NCBI GenBank assembly: GCA_945483255.1
Contig: CALYRP010000013.1
Coordinates: forward strand, 1-11,725
Direction: 5' to 3'
Origin: an uncultured Pseudomonadota bacterium
GTDB lineage: Bacteria > Pseudomonadota > Alphaproteobacteria > Rs-D84
DNA: 11,725 nucleotides
This document shows positions 1 to 6,797 of the stretch, in pieces (the first letter of the stretch is position 1; every line of letters starts with the position of its first letter). The notes below the pieces were generated by a model. That model did not search any database, was not told the DNA's origin, and was given only the letters and a program-made list of their open reading frames with translations. A program made the translations under genes and the position numbers.

Positions 1-16
1 TTTCCTTCATGTCGTC

Positions 17-22
17 TATTAT
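17..22 (+). promoter_or_regulatory. Candidate -10 box of dusB (leaderless start)
   Basis: TATTAT lies 7 bases before the dusB ATG at 30, so transcription would begin at or next to the A of the start codon. The 29 visible upstream bases contain no Shine-Dalgarno-like purine run. The matching -35 would fall just outside the window, so the promoter is only half visible. The bases that follow (ATATCATAA) closely match those between the -10 and ATG of the transketolase gene at 7261. Confidence 0.4.
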
Positions 23-29
23 ATCATAA

Positions 30-941
30 ATGTTTAACAATAATCAAATTTTTACTGCACCTCTTGCCGGAATAACAGATAAACCATTCCGAAAAATTTT
101 GCGTTCTTTTGCGCCAGATGTACGTATTGTAACAGAAATGATATCTTGTCATTCGTTGGTGGGTGGACACAAAAATTGTATTCGTAATTTTGATGATTAT
201 CGTGATGAAGGCAATATTGGTGCGCAAATATTTGGGGCGGATGTACATCTTATGGGCGAAGCCGCCAAAATATTGCAAGATGCCGGTGCAAAATGGATTG
301 ATATAAACATGGGCTGTCCGGTGCCAAAGGTTGCGACAAGGGCGGGCGCAGGCGCATTCTTGATGCGTGATCATGCGTTGGCTGGTCGCATTATTGAAGA
401 ATGTGTAAAATCTGTTCAAATACCTGTGTCAATAAAAACGCGATTGGGATGGGATGATGCGCATAAAGATTGGCAAGATTTGGTACGTGTTGCCGCGCTT
501 TCTGGTGCATCTTTTGCGGCACTTCATGGTCGTACGCGCGCCCAAGGTTATGCTGGAAATGCGATATTGCAACCAAAACCGAATTTACCAATACCTGTTA
601 TTGCAAATGGTGATTTAAAAACAGTTGAAGATATAGAACGGGTTCAAAAATTGGGTTATGACGGTGCAATGATAGGCCGCGCAATATTGGGAAAACCATG
701 GGTGATTGGTGAAATTTGTGGGACATGCAAGGCGCCAGAAAATATTGGAAAAGTTGCATTGGAACATCTGAAATTGATTTTAGAATATTATGGTGAAAAA
801 TCTGGGGTTCCGATGTTTAGAAAACATGCGGCTTGGTATTCGGCAGGAATGCCAAATTCTGCACAATTCAGAATATCTGTTAACCAAATTACAGATGCAC
901 AAGAACTTCAAAAAACTATCAAAGAATTTTGGGGTCTGTAA
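30..941 (+). CDS. dusB: tRNA-dihydrouridine synthase, DusB type
   Basis: A 303-residue FMN- and NADPH-dependent enzyme that reduces specific uridines in tRNA to dihydrouridine; it is cytosolic. The N-terminal TIM barrel starts with APLAGITDKPFR (10-21), the FMN phosphate-side signature of the DusB/Dus2-like branch; DusA and DusC begin differently. The catalytic cysteine is C96 in NMGCPVPKV, followed by the glycine-rich GAGAFLM. FMN-contacting elements are K136 in SIKTRLGW, H166 in HGRTRAQGY, IANGD (191-195) and the IGRA motif around 215-218. The C-terminal helical tRNA-binding domain contains RKHAAWY (264-270). The length is slightly below the roughly 320 residues usual for DusB. The ATG at 30 is the natural start because the conserved barrel begins within ten residues. 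No Shine-Dalgarno sequence is visible, so initiation is probably leaderless. The family is certain; which uridine positions it modifies cannot be read from sequence. Confidence 0.95.
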   Translation: MFNNNQIFTAPLAGITDKPFRKILRSFAPDVRIVTEMISCHSLVGGHKNCIRNFDDYRDEGNIGAQIFGADVHLMGEAAKILQDAGAKWIDINMGCPVPKVATRAGAGAFLMRDHALAGRIIEECVKSVQIPVSIKTRLGWDDAHKDWQDLVRVAALSGASFAALHGRTRAQGYAGNAILQPKPNLPIPVIANGDLKTVEDIERVQKLGYDGAMIGRAILGKPWVIGEICGTCKAPENIGKVALEHLKLILEYYGEKSGVPMFRKHAAWYSAGMPNSAQFRISVNQITDAQELQKTIKEFWGL

Positions 942-970
942 TTGACATCTGACATTTTCTATCATAACAT
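942..970 (+). promoter_or_regulatory. Sigma70-type promoter of the rodZ-like gene
   Basis: A perfect TTGACA -35 (942-947) begins on the base after the dusB stop codon. A 17-base spacer separates it from a TAACAT -10 (965-970). Predicted transcription starts near 977, leaving a leader of about 16 bases that carries the Shine-Dalgarno AAGGGG (980-985) before the ATG at 993. This argues against reading the TTG at 942 as a start codon. Confidence 0.65.
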
Positions 971-992
971 AGTGACATCAAGGGGTTTAATC

Positions 993-1853
993 ATGAACGA
1001 ACAACAAGAAATCATAGCACCAGTTTTGGAAATGACAGCCGGCGAAATGTTAAAAAATGCACGTACTACAGGGCGCAGAAAACGTGAAATTTCAACAATC
1101 GCAAAATTGCTGTGTATCAAAGAAGAATTTTTGCAGGCATTAGAAGATGGAAATTATCGCTTTATTCCCGAAGATGTTTATATTCTTGGTTTCGCACGCA
1201 GTTATGCTGTTGAATTAGGATTGGATCCAGATGAAGTTATTTTAAAATTAAAGAAAGAATTGGGTATTGTCAAAGAAGAACAAGAAGCCGAAGAAGATGA
1301 AAAAGTTGTTTTAAAAAAAGAACCAATCAAAATAAACAAAGAAACATTGTTGAATTGGTATAAAACATCTTTGAATTATGTAAAGAAAAATTGGATATGG
1401 TTTGTATCTGGTGCGGCGGCTTTGTTATTCGTAATAATATTGTCGTTGATTTTGTTTTCTGGAAACAAAACAACTGATATCAATGCCGATGTGAATGACA
1501 GTGGGACCGCCACAGTTGCAGTTGTCAAAGAACCTGATTTCAGATATCCTGTACATGAAAAATTTGAATCAAGAAATGCCAAAGAAGCTCGTGTTGTTTT
1601 ACAGGTTGGAAAAGAATCTTGGGTAAAGATTGAAGATGCGCGCGGTAATATTGAATTTTCGCGTGTTTTGATACCAGGGGATGTTTATTATATGCCGAAT
1701 AAAAATAATTTAAAGGCAACTTTTGGTAATGTTGGTGCTGTCGATGTTTGGGTTGATGGACAACTGATAAAGAAATTAGGCGCGGCAAACACTAAAAAAT
1801 CTGATGTTTCTATGTCGCCAGATGCACTTAAATCAGTTGGCTTTGCAGAATAA
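993..1853 (+). CDS. rodZ: RodZ-like membrane protein (HTH_25, one TM segment, DUF4115)
   Basis: A 286-residue protein with the RodZ layout. An N-terminal Xre-type helix-turn-helix domain (about 15-90, starting GEMLKNAR) contains the EEFLQALEDGNY and VYILGFARSYA segments typical of HTH_25. A charged, lysine/glutamate-rich linker (about 90-133) precedes one transmembrane helix (about 134-156, WIWFVSGAAALLFVIIL), then a short disordered stretch and a periplasmic beta domain of DUF4115 type (about 199-265). In the RodZ family the cytoplasmic HTH domain binds MreB and links it to the cell-wall elongation complex; it is not mainly a transcription factor. I infer that role here. The start is the ATG at 993, which has AAGGGG 7 bases upstream; an in-frame TTG at 942 is the -35 box. 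No mre genes are in view, so the MreB link is from family knowledge only. Confidence 0.82.
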   Translation: MNEQQEIIAPVLEMTAGEMLKNARTTGRRKREISTIAKLLCIKEEFLQALEDGNYRFIPEDVYILGFARSYAVELGLDPDEVILKLKKELGIVKEEQEAEEDEKVVLKKEPIKINKETLLNWYKTSLNYVKKNWIWFVSGAAALLFVIILSLILFSGNKTTDINADVNDSGTATVAVVKEPDFRYPVHEKFESRNAKEARVVLQVGKESWVKIEDARGNIEFSRVLIPGDVYYMPNKNNLKATFGNVGAVDVWVDGQLIKKLGAANTKKSDVSMSPDALKSVGFAE

Positions 1854-1870
1854 TTTTTCTGTTAAAACCA

Positions 1871-1900
1871 TTGATATTTTTTGCCTGATAACTATATATT
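1871..1900 (+). promoter_or_regulatory. Candidate uvrA promoter giving a leaderless mRNA
   Basis: TTGATA (1871-1876) can be paired with TATATA (1893-1898, 16-base spacer) or TATATT (1895-1900, 18-base spacer). Either places the transcription start at about 1905-1907, the uvrA ATG. No Shine-Dalgarno sequence lies before the ATG. I see no LexA/SOS box, either Escherichia type (CTG-N10-CAG) or the alphaproteobacterial GTTC-N7-GTTC type, in the 51 bases between the genes. Confidence 0.45.
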
Positions 1901-1904
1901 CACT

Positions 1905-4763
1905 ATGACTGGAACGATAAAAATTCGCGGTGCACGCGAAAACAATCTTAAAAATATTGATTTAGACCTGCCAAAAAATAAATTGGTGGTGTTAACTGGC
2001 GTATCTGGATCTGGTAAATCATCGTTGGCATTTAACACAATATACGCCGAAGGCCAAAGACGTTATGTTGAATCTTTGTCGTCTTATGCGCGTCAATTTT
2101 TGGATATGCAAAAAAAGCCAGATGTTGATTTAATCGAAGGTTTATCACCGGCAATTTCTATTGAACAAAAAACAACTTCGCGTAATCCGCGTTCGACCGT
2201 TGGAACAGTAACGGAAATATATGATTATCTGCGTTTGCTTTGGGCACGCATCGGAATTCCGTATTCCCCGGTAACAGGTTTACCAATTAAATCGCAAACG
2301 ATTGCAGAAATGGTCGAATGGACATTGAAAATTCCGCATGGGGTAAAGTTTTTTATCATGGCGCCAATGGTGCGCGACCGCAAAGGAGAATATAAAAAAG
2401 AAATCGCATTTTTGATAAAGCAGGGCTATCAACGTGCGATTGTTGACGGGACGCTTTATGATTTATCGTCTGTACCGCCGTTGGATAAAAATAAAAAGCA
2501 CAACATAATGGTTGTAATTGACCGTGTCGCAATGCCTGATGCGGAATTAACCGGCGACGAATTGGATGAATTTAAATCGCGTCTTTACGCATCGTTCGAA
2601 GCATCTCTTCGTTTGGTACCGGGGGCGGTAATTGTTCATCGTTTGGATACAAATGAAGATTCACTTTATTCCCAAGAATATGCATGTCCAGTAAGTGGTT
2701 TTAGCGTTCCAAAAATAGAACCAAGATTATTTTCATTTAATGCACCAATGGGTGCGTGCAGTGCATGTGATGGTTTGGGTGTGCAATTAAACATATCGCC
2801 TGATTTGGTTGTGCCAGATCCATCTAAATCTATATTAGGCGGTGCAATTGCGCCATGGTCGCGTGGTGGCATGTTAAGCCAATATGAAAATGTTTTGGAT
2901 GCGTTGCATAAAAAATATAAAATTCTACTTTCAAAACCATGGCATACATTGTCTGACAAAGATAAAGAAATCATTTTATATGGCACTGGGGATGAACCAA
3001 TAAAAATCAATTGGAATGGTTATATTTATGAAAAACCATACGAAGGCGTAATTCCAAATCTTGAACGCCGTCTGCGTGAATCAGACAGCGATGCAACACG
3101 TACGGAATTATCAAAATATCAATCTGAAAAACCATGTCCTGTATGTCATGGTAAACGCCTTAATATCCAGGCTTTGTGTATAAAAATCAATGGCTGCGAC
3201 ATTATGGATGTATGTGAAATGTCGATTGATGATTCTTTGCGCTGGTTCCAAGATTTGCCAAACCATTTGACCAAGAAAGAAAATGATATCGCATCAATGG
3301 TTTTGCGTGAAATTACATCACGTTTGTATTTCTTGCAAAATGTTGGTTTGGGATATTTAACAATGTCGCGTATGGCGGGAACTTTGTCTGGGGGCGAAGC
3401 CCAACGTATAAGATTGGCGTCTCAAATCGGCAGCGGGCTTTCCGGGGTTTTATATGTGTTGGACGAACCGTCAATTGGATTGCATCAAAGCGATAACGAT
3501 AAATTAATCGATACTTTGAAAATGTTACGCGACAAAGATAATTCGGTTATCGTTGTTGAACATGACGAAGATATGATGCGGGCGGCTGATTATTTGGTTG
3601 ATATTGGTCGCGGTGCGGGTATAAATGGCGGTAATGTAATTGCACATGGAACCCCAGCCCAGGTTATTAAAAATCCAGATTCTTTGACGGGTCAGTATTT
3701 GTCTGGTAAACGCAAAATCGAAGTGCCAAAGAATCGTCGCGCAGGCAATGGCAAGGTTATAAGAATCGAAGGTGCGCGTGAAAATAATTTGAAAAACATA
3801 AATGTTGATTTTCCGCTTGGTAAATTTATTGCTTTGACTGGGGTTTCTGGTTCTGGTAAATCAACATTGTTATTGAATACTTTATATCCTGCAATTATGC
3901 GTGCACTTTATAATTCCAAAATGGAAACAGGTGCGCATGACATAATTCGTGGTATGGAAAATATCGACAAAGTGGTTGATATTGACCAATCACCAATCGG
4001 ACGCAGCCCACGCAGCAATCCGGCAACATACGTTGGGGTGTTTAATAATATCCGTGATTTCTTTGCAAATTTACCCGAAGCAAAAACGCGTGGATATGAT
4101 GCTGGTCGTTTTTCATTTAATGTCAAAGGCGGTCGTTGTGAAGCGTGTCAGGGTGACGGTCAAATAAAGATTGAAATGAATTTCTTGGCTGATATTTATG
4201 TGGAATGCGATAAATGCCATGGCCAGCGATATAATGATGAAACATTGGCTGTTAAATACAAGGGCAAATCAATTGCAGATGTATTAAATATGACGGTCGA
4301 AGAAGCATACAGATTCTTTGTTAATGTCCCGCAAATTGCGCGCAAATTGGAATTGTTGAAACGCGTTGGATTGGATTATATCAAATTGGGACAAAGTTCA
4401 TTGGATTTGTCCGGTGGCGAAGCCCAGCGTATAAAATTGTCCAAAGAATTGGCTGCACGCAGCACTGGTCAAACAATATATATTTTGGATGAACCAACCA
4501 CTGGACTTCATTTCGAAGATATTAAATCGTTGCTGTCTGTGTTGCATGAATTCGTGGACCAGGGCAACACAGTTATCGTTATTGAACATAATCTGGAAGT
4601 TATTAAAACAGCCGATTGGATTGTTGATTTGGGACCAAACGGTGGAAACGGTGGTGGACAAGTTGTCGCGACTGGAACCCCAGAAGATATTATAAAGGTG
4701 CCTGAATCTTTGACGGGTAAATACCTGAAAAAGTATCTGGACAAACCAAAGAAAAGCAAATAA
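1905..4763 (+). CDS. uvrA: Excinuclease ABC subunit A (UvrA)
   Basis: A 952-residue damage-recognition ATPase of nucleotide excision repair, which loads UvrB at lesions. It has two ABC ATPase halves: Walker A GVSGSGKS at 32-39 and again in the second half, a LSGGEAQRI signature in each half, and Walker B/D-loop motifs VLDEPSIGLH and ILDEPTTGLH. The intervening zinc modules are visible. The second, CEAC...CDKC followed by HGQRY, is intact. The insertion module PCPVCHGKRL is present. The first has C261, S264, C285 and C288, so one of the four usual cysteines is serine (CPVSG instead of CPxCG). Length is normal. The start is the ATG at 1905, directly before TIKIRGARENNLKNI; an upstream in-frame TTG at 1881 lies between promoter boxes and has no ribosome-binding site. 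Identity is certain. Confidence 0.98.
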   Translation: MTGTIKIRGARENNLKNIDLDLPKNKLVVLTGVSGSGKSSLAFNTIYAEGQRRYVESLSSYARQFLDMQKKPDVDLIEGLSPAISIEQKTTSRNPRSTVGTVTEIYDYLRLLWARIGIPYSPVTGLPIKSQTIAEMVEWTLKIPHGVKFFIMAPMVRDRKGEYKKEIAFLIKQGYQRAIVDGTLYDLSSVPPLDKNKKHNIMVVIDRVAMPDAELTGDELDEFKSRLYASFEASLRLVPGAVIVHRLDTNEDSLYSQEYACPVSGFSVPKIEPRLFSFNAPMGACSACDGLGVQLNISPDLVVPDPSKSILGGAIAPWSRGGMLSQYENVLDALHKKYKILLSKPWHTLSDKDKEIILYGTGDEPIKINWNGYIYEKPYEGVIPNLERRLRESDSDATRTELSKYQSEKPCPVCHGKRLNIQALCIKINGCDIMDVCEMSIDDSLRWFQDLPNHLTKKENDIASMVLREITSRLYFLQNVGLGYLTMSRMAGTLSGGEAQRIRLASQIGSGLSGVLYVLDEPSIGLHQSDNDKLIDTLKMLRDKDNSVIVVEHDEDMMRAADYLVDIGRGAGINGGNVIAHGTPAQVIKNPDSLTGQYLSGKRKIEVPKNRRAGNGKVIRIEGARENNLKNINVDFPLGKFIALTGVSGSGKSTLLLNTLYPAIMRALYNSKMETGAHDIIRGMENIDKVVDIDQSPIGRSPRSNPATYVGVFNNIRDFFANLPEAKTRGYDAGRFSFNVKGGRCEACQGDGQIKIEMNFLADIYVECDKCHGQRYNDETLAVKYKGKSIADVLNMTVEEAYRFFVNVPQIARKLELLKRVGLDYIKLGQSSLDLSGGEAQRIKLSKELAARSTGQTIYILDEPTTGLHFEDIKSLLSVLHEFVDQGNTVIVIEHNLEVIKTADWIVDLGPNGGNGGGQVVATGTPEDIIKVPESLTGKYLKKYLDKPKKSK

Positions 4764-4799
4764 AATTAAAAAAACAATAAAAACAACAGGAGAAAGCAA

Positions 4800-5315
4800 A
4801 TGTTCGGATTTGGAAAAAAGAAAAAAGCAGAAACAGAAAATATCGATTTGGAAAAAGAAGCCGCGAAAATGCCATCTGGCATGAAAGAAACGGCTGAACG
4901 TATGATGTCTGGTCAATTTGATATGAACGATATGTTGGCACAATTGAAACAGATTAAGAAAATGAGCAATTTTAGTGGCCTGCTTAAAATGGTTCCGGGG
5001 ATGTCAGGCGCAGTTGCCGCCATGAAAGAAAAAATCAAAGACGGCAGTGTCGATGCGCAAATTAAAATATTGGAAGCCATGACAGACGCGGAACGCGCAA
5101 ACCCAGAAAAAGTTTTTGCCAATGCCAAGGCACGTATTGCAGAAACAGCGGGTTGCACGGTTCGTGATGTTGAACACATAATCAAACAATATACAAATAT
5201 GAAACGTCAAATGGCAATGATTCAACGCATGGGCGGAATGGAAGCCGTCATGCAACGCATGCAACAACAGGGCGGATTCCCAGGTGCAAAACCAACAATG
5301 CCTGGTGCAAAATAA
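4800..5315 (+). CDS. Stand-alone SRP54/Ffh M-domain protein (no NG GTPase domain)
   Basis: A 171-residue protein matching only the C-terminal M domain of the signal recognition particle protein Ffh/SRP54. Recognisable blocks, in the usual order, are FDMNDMLAQLKQIKKM (40-55), LLKMVPGM (61-68), ILEAMTDAERANP (90-102), the RNA-binding helix region NAKARIAETAG (108-118), VRDVEHIIKQY (121-131) and a Met/Gly-rich tail ending in PGAK. It is methionine-rich (20 Met), as expected of the signal-sequence groove. The N and G GTPase domains are absent, and the preceding DNA is uvrA, so this is not a recent in-place truncation. The start has AGGAG (4788-4792) with 7-base spacing, so the gene is independently translated. 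Compared with E. coli Ffh, the S397 and R398 positions are N108 and A109, R401 is kept (R112), and G405/C406 are T116/A117; canonical 4.5S RNA binding may be weakened. The N-terminus MFGFGKKKK is basic, reminiscent of FtsY leaders. rlmE follows after 3 bases. Signal-sequence or RNA binding is inferred. Confidence 0.85.
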   Translation: MFGFGKKKKAETENIDLEKEAAKMPSGMKETAERMMSGQFDMNDMLAQLKQIKKMSNFSGLLKMVPGMSGAVAAMKEKIKDGSVDAQIKILEAMTDAERANPEKVFANAKARIAETAGCTVRDVEHIIKQYTNMKRQMAMIQRMGGMEAVMQRMQQQGGFPGAKPTMPGAK

Positions 5316-5318
5316 TAC

Positions 5319-5978
5319 ATGAAAATCCTGAATAAAAAGATTGCGGCACATAAATCGTCGGCAGCCTGGATTCAACGCCAGGCACATGATCCATATGTTG
5401 AACGCGCACACAAAGATGGATATCGTGCGCGTGCGGCATATAAAATTATCGAAATGAATGAAAAATATCATTTCTTTAAAAACGGCCAGGTTGTTGTAGA
5501 TTTGGGTGCGGCACCTGGTTCGTGGTCGCAATATGTTGCGCGTGAATTTCCGAAATCAAAAATATTCGCGATGGATTTGCTGGAAATCAAACCAATAAAC
5601 GGTGTTGAAACTTATCAGGGCGATTTTACCAGTGATGCGGCATTGACATGGCTTGAAGAAAAATTAAATCTGCCACATGACGAAATGGGGCGCGGAACCG
5701 CGGATGTTGTGATGTCTGATATGGCACCAAATACGGTTGGTCATAAAAAGACAGACCACCTGCGTCAGATGGTTTTGTTGGAATATGCGCTGGATTTCGC
5801 AATTCGTGCATTAAAAATCGGTGGCGTATTTATCGCCAAATCTTTCACCGGCGGAACAACAAATGATTTGGTTAAACAAATCAAAGAACATTTTACGGAT
5901 GTGCATTATATCAAACCGCCATCTTCAAGAAAAGACAGTGTTGAAATGTTTATTGTTGCAACCGGATTCAAAGGCTAG
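5319..5978 (+). CDS. rlmE: 23S rRNA 2'-O-methyltransferase RlmE (RrmJ/FtsJ)
   Basis: A 219-residue SAM-dependent methyltransferase that in E. coli methylates the 2'-OH of U2552 in the 23S rRNA A-loop during late 50S assembly. The SAM-binding loop is DLGAAPGSWSQ (61-71). The FtsJ K-D-K-E catalytic tetrad is complete: K42 in AAYKI, D134 in MSDMAPN, K174 in FIAKSF and E209 in SVEMF. The N-terminal DPYVERAHKDGYRARAAYK (24-42) and the late PPSSRKDS segment are typical of the family. Length matches E. coli RlmE (about 209) with a slightly longer N-terminus. The ATG at 5319 is 3 bases after the stop of the M-domain gene and has no Shine-Dalgarno sequence, so translation probably depends on coupling to the upstream gene. 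Identity is very secure. Confidence 0.96.
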   Translation: MKILNKKIAAHKSSAAWIQRQAHDPYVERAHKDGYRARAAYKIIEMNEKYHFFKNGQVVVDLGAAPGSWSQYVAREFPKSKIFAMDLLEIKPINGVETYQGDFTSDAALTWLEEKLNLPHDEMGRGTADVVMSDMAPNTVGHKKTDHLRQMVLLEYALDFAIRALKIGGVFIAKSFTGGTTNDLVKQIKEHFTDVHYIKPPSSRKDSVEMFIVATGFKG

Positions 5979-5984
5979 TATATT
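5956..5984 (+). promoter_or_regulatory. Promoter of the 6028-6771 gene, overlapping the rlmE end
   Basis: TTGCAA (5956-5961) and TATATT (5979-5984) are separated by exactly 17 bases. The -10 box begins one base after the rlmE stop codon. Transcription would start near 5991, giving a leader of about 37 bases that includes a purine-rich GCGAGAGAGGG stretch and the Shine-Dalgarno AAGGA (6016-6020). Confidence 0.5.
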
Positions 5985-6027
5985 ATAAAAAGCGAGAGAG
6001 GGTGTGCATATCGAAAAGGATTATGTG

Positions 6028-6771
6028 ATGCCTGAAACAAAAGATATTAAATCAAGATTTAAAGAAGTCGGTACTGCAATTAAACGCTTGTTTAAACCGG
6101 AACAACCTAAAAAAGTGCTGGATCAACCAACAATAGAAAAAGAATTGTCTGAATTTGTCGAAATTAATGGTTATGATGCCAACGATCCAAATTTTGATAT
6201 TGAAAAATTTCAAAATGAATTTATCGAATTTTTAAAAGCAAAAAATTATGATTTTGCTGGTGTCGAAGCATCGTTAATACCGTCACAATCCGCAGAAATC
6301 GGGGGTGGGGGCGTTTTGCAAGCGCTTAAAAAAATCCATAGAGTTTCTGAAAATTTAAATGATCTTACCAAAGATCTTAGTGTTTTTGTCGATACAACAA
6401 AGATGTTGCCGGGGCTTGTGTGCTATGTGATTGAAAAGATTGCACCGACCAAGAAAAAACCATACGTGACATATCGTCCGGTTCCTCGCGTAATAACCCA
6501 GATTCACGACAGTGGTGTTAATGGTGGAACGATATTTTTTTCGTATAATCACAAAATTTCAACATCACAGAATTTTAATGGTGCAACCAGTGTTGTATCC
6601 GAAGACGAAGTAATTTATTCCCCATTAACCAAAGAACACGCAGATTATATTTGTACGTTGCTGAATATACAATCAAAACAGGTTTATACAAAATATTTGA
6701 AAGAAAAAGCGAAACAAGAAAAATTGAAATTGGCAGCGCAACAACAAAAAATGCTTGAACATACAAAATAA
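6028..6771 (+). CDS. Unrecognised 247-residue cytosolic protein
   Basis: I do not recognise a family. It has no signal peptide and no convincing transmembrane helix. The N-terminus is basic and amphipathic (about 5-30, with RLFKPEQPKK), followed by an acidic helical stretch (about 35-90). A GGGG hinge (92-95) follows, then a probable helical region with a hydrophobic patch (MLPGLVCYVIEKI, 126-138). A more beta-like segment runs about 145-200. The C-terminal lysine/glutamine-rich helix (about 219-244) is likely a coiled coil or nucleic-acid-facing tail. The start chosen is the ATG at 6028, with AAGGA 7 bases upstream; an in-frame GTG at 6004 sits too close to its purine run and would add 8 residues. 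The gene has its own promoter and terminator, so it is a single-gene unit. Codon choice looks like that of its neighbours, arguing against recent transfer. It is a real gene by its signals; its function is unknown. Confidence 0.8.
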   Translation: MPETKDIKSRFKEVGTAIKRLFKPEQPKKVLDQPTIEKELSEFVEINGYDANDPNFDIEKFQNEFIEFLKAKNYDFAGVEASLIPSQSAEIGGGGVLQALKKIHRVSENLNDLTKDLSVFVDTTKMLPGLVCYVIEKIAPTKKKPYVTYRPVPRVITQIHDSGVNGGTIFFSYNHKISTSQNFNGATSVVSEDEVIYSPLTKEHADYICTLLNIQSKQVYTKYLKEKAKQEKLKLAAQQQKMLEHTK

Positions 6772-6797
6772 AAAAACGCCCGAATGGGCGTTTTTTT
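6771..6797. terminator. Bidirectional intrinsic terminator
   Basis: A perfect 5-bp GC stem, CGCCC (6777-6781) and GGGCG (6786-6790), encloses a GAAT loop and is flanked by six A on the left and seven T on the right. It therefore ends transcription of the plus-strand gene stopping at 6771. Read on the other strand, it also ends rnhA, whose stop codon at 6796-6798 overlaps the T tract. Confidence 0.93.

Noticed and set aside
942..992. TTG at 942 as the start of the rodZ-like gene
   Set aside because: The TTG is part of the TTGACA -35 box and would sit upstream of the transcription start. The ATG at 993 has a good Shine-Dalgarno sequence and directly precedes the conserved domain.
1881..1904. 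TTG at 1881 as the uvrA start
   Set aside because: It adds eight unconserved residues, has no Shine-Dalgarno sequence and lies between promoter boxes. The ATG at 1905 directly precedes the conserved N-terminus.
4710..4739. Possible internal promoter TTGACG-18-TATCTG before the M-domain gene
   Set aside because: The -10 is poor and the TTGACG encodes the conserved SLTG motif of UvrA, which also occurs in the first half of the protein (3684-3693 region), so it is explained by coding constraint.
4398..4943. Long minus-strand open frames opposite uvrA and the M-domain gene (also 5004-5531)
   Set aside because: They are antisense to conserved, in-frame genes, span gene boundaries, show no codon logic and have no ribosome-binding sites; they arise from the AT-rich codon bias of the sense strand.
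6004..6027. GTG at 6004 as the start of the unknown gene
   Set aside because: Its purine run ends too close to the codon, whereas the ATG at 6028 has AAGGA at 7-base spacing.
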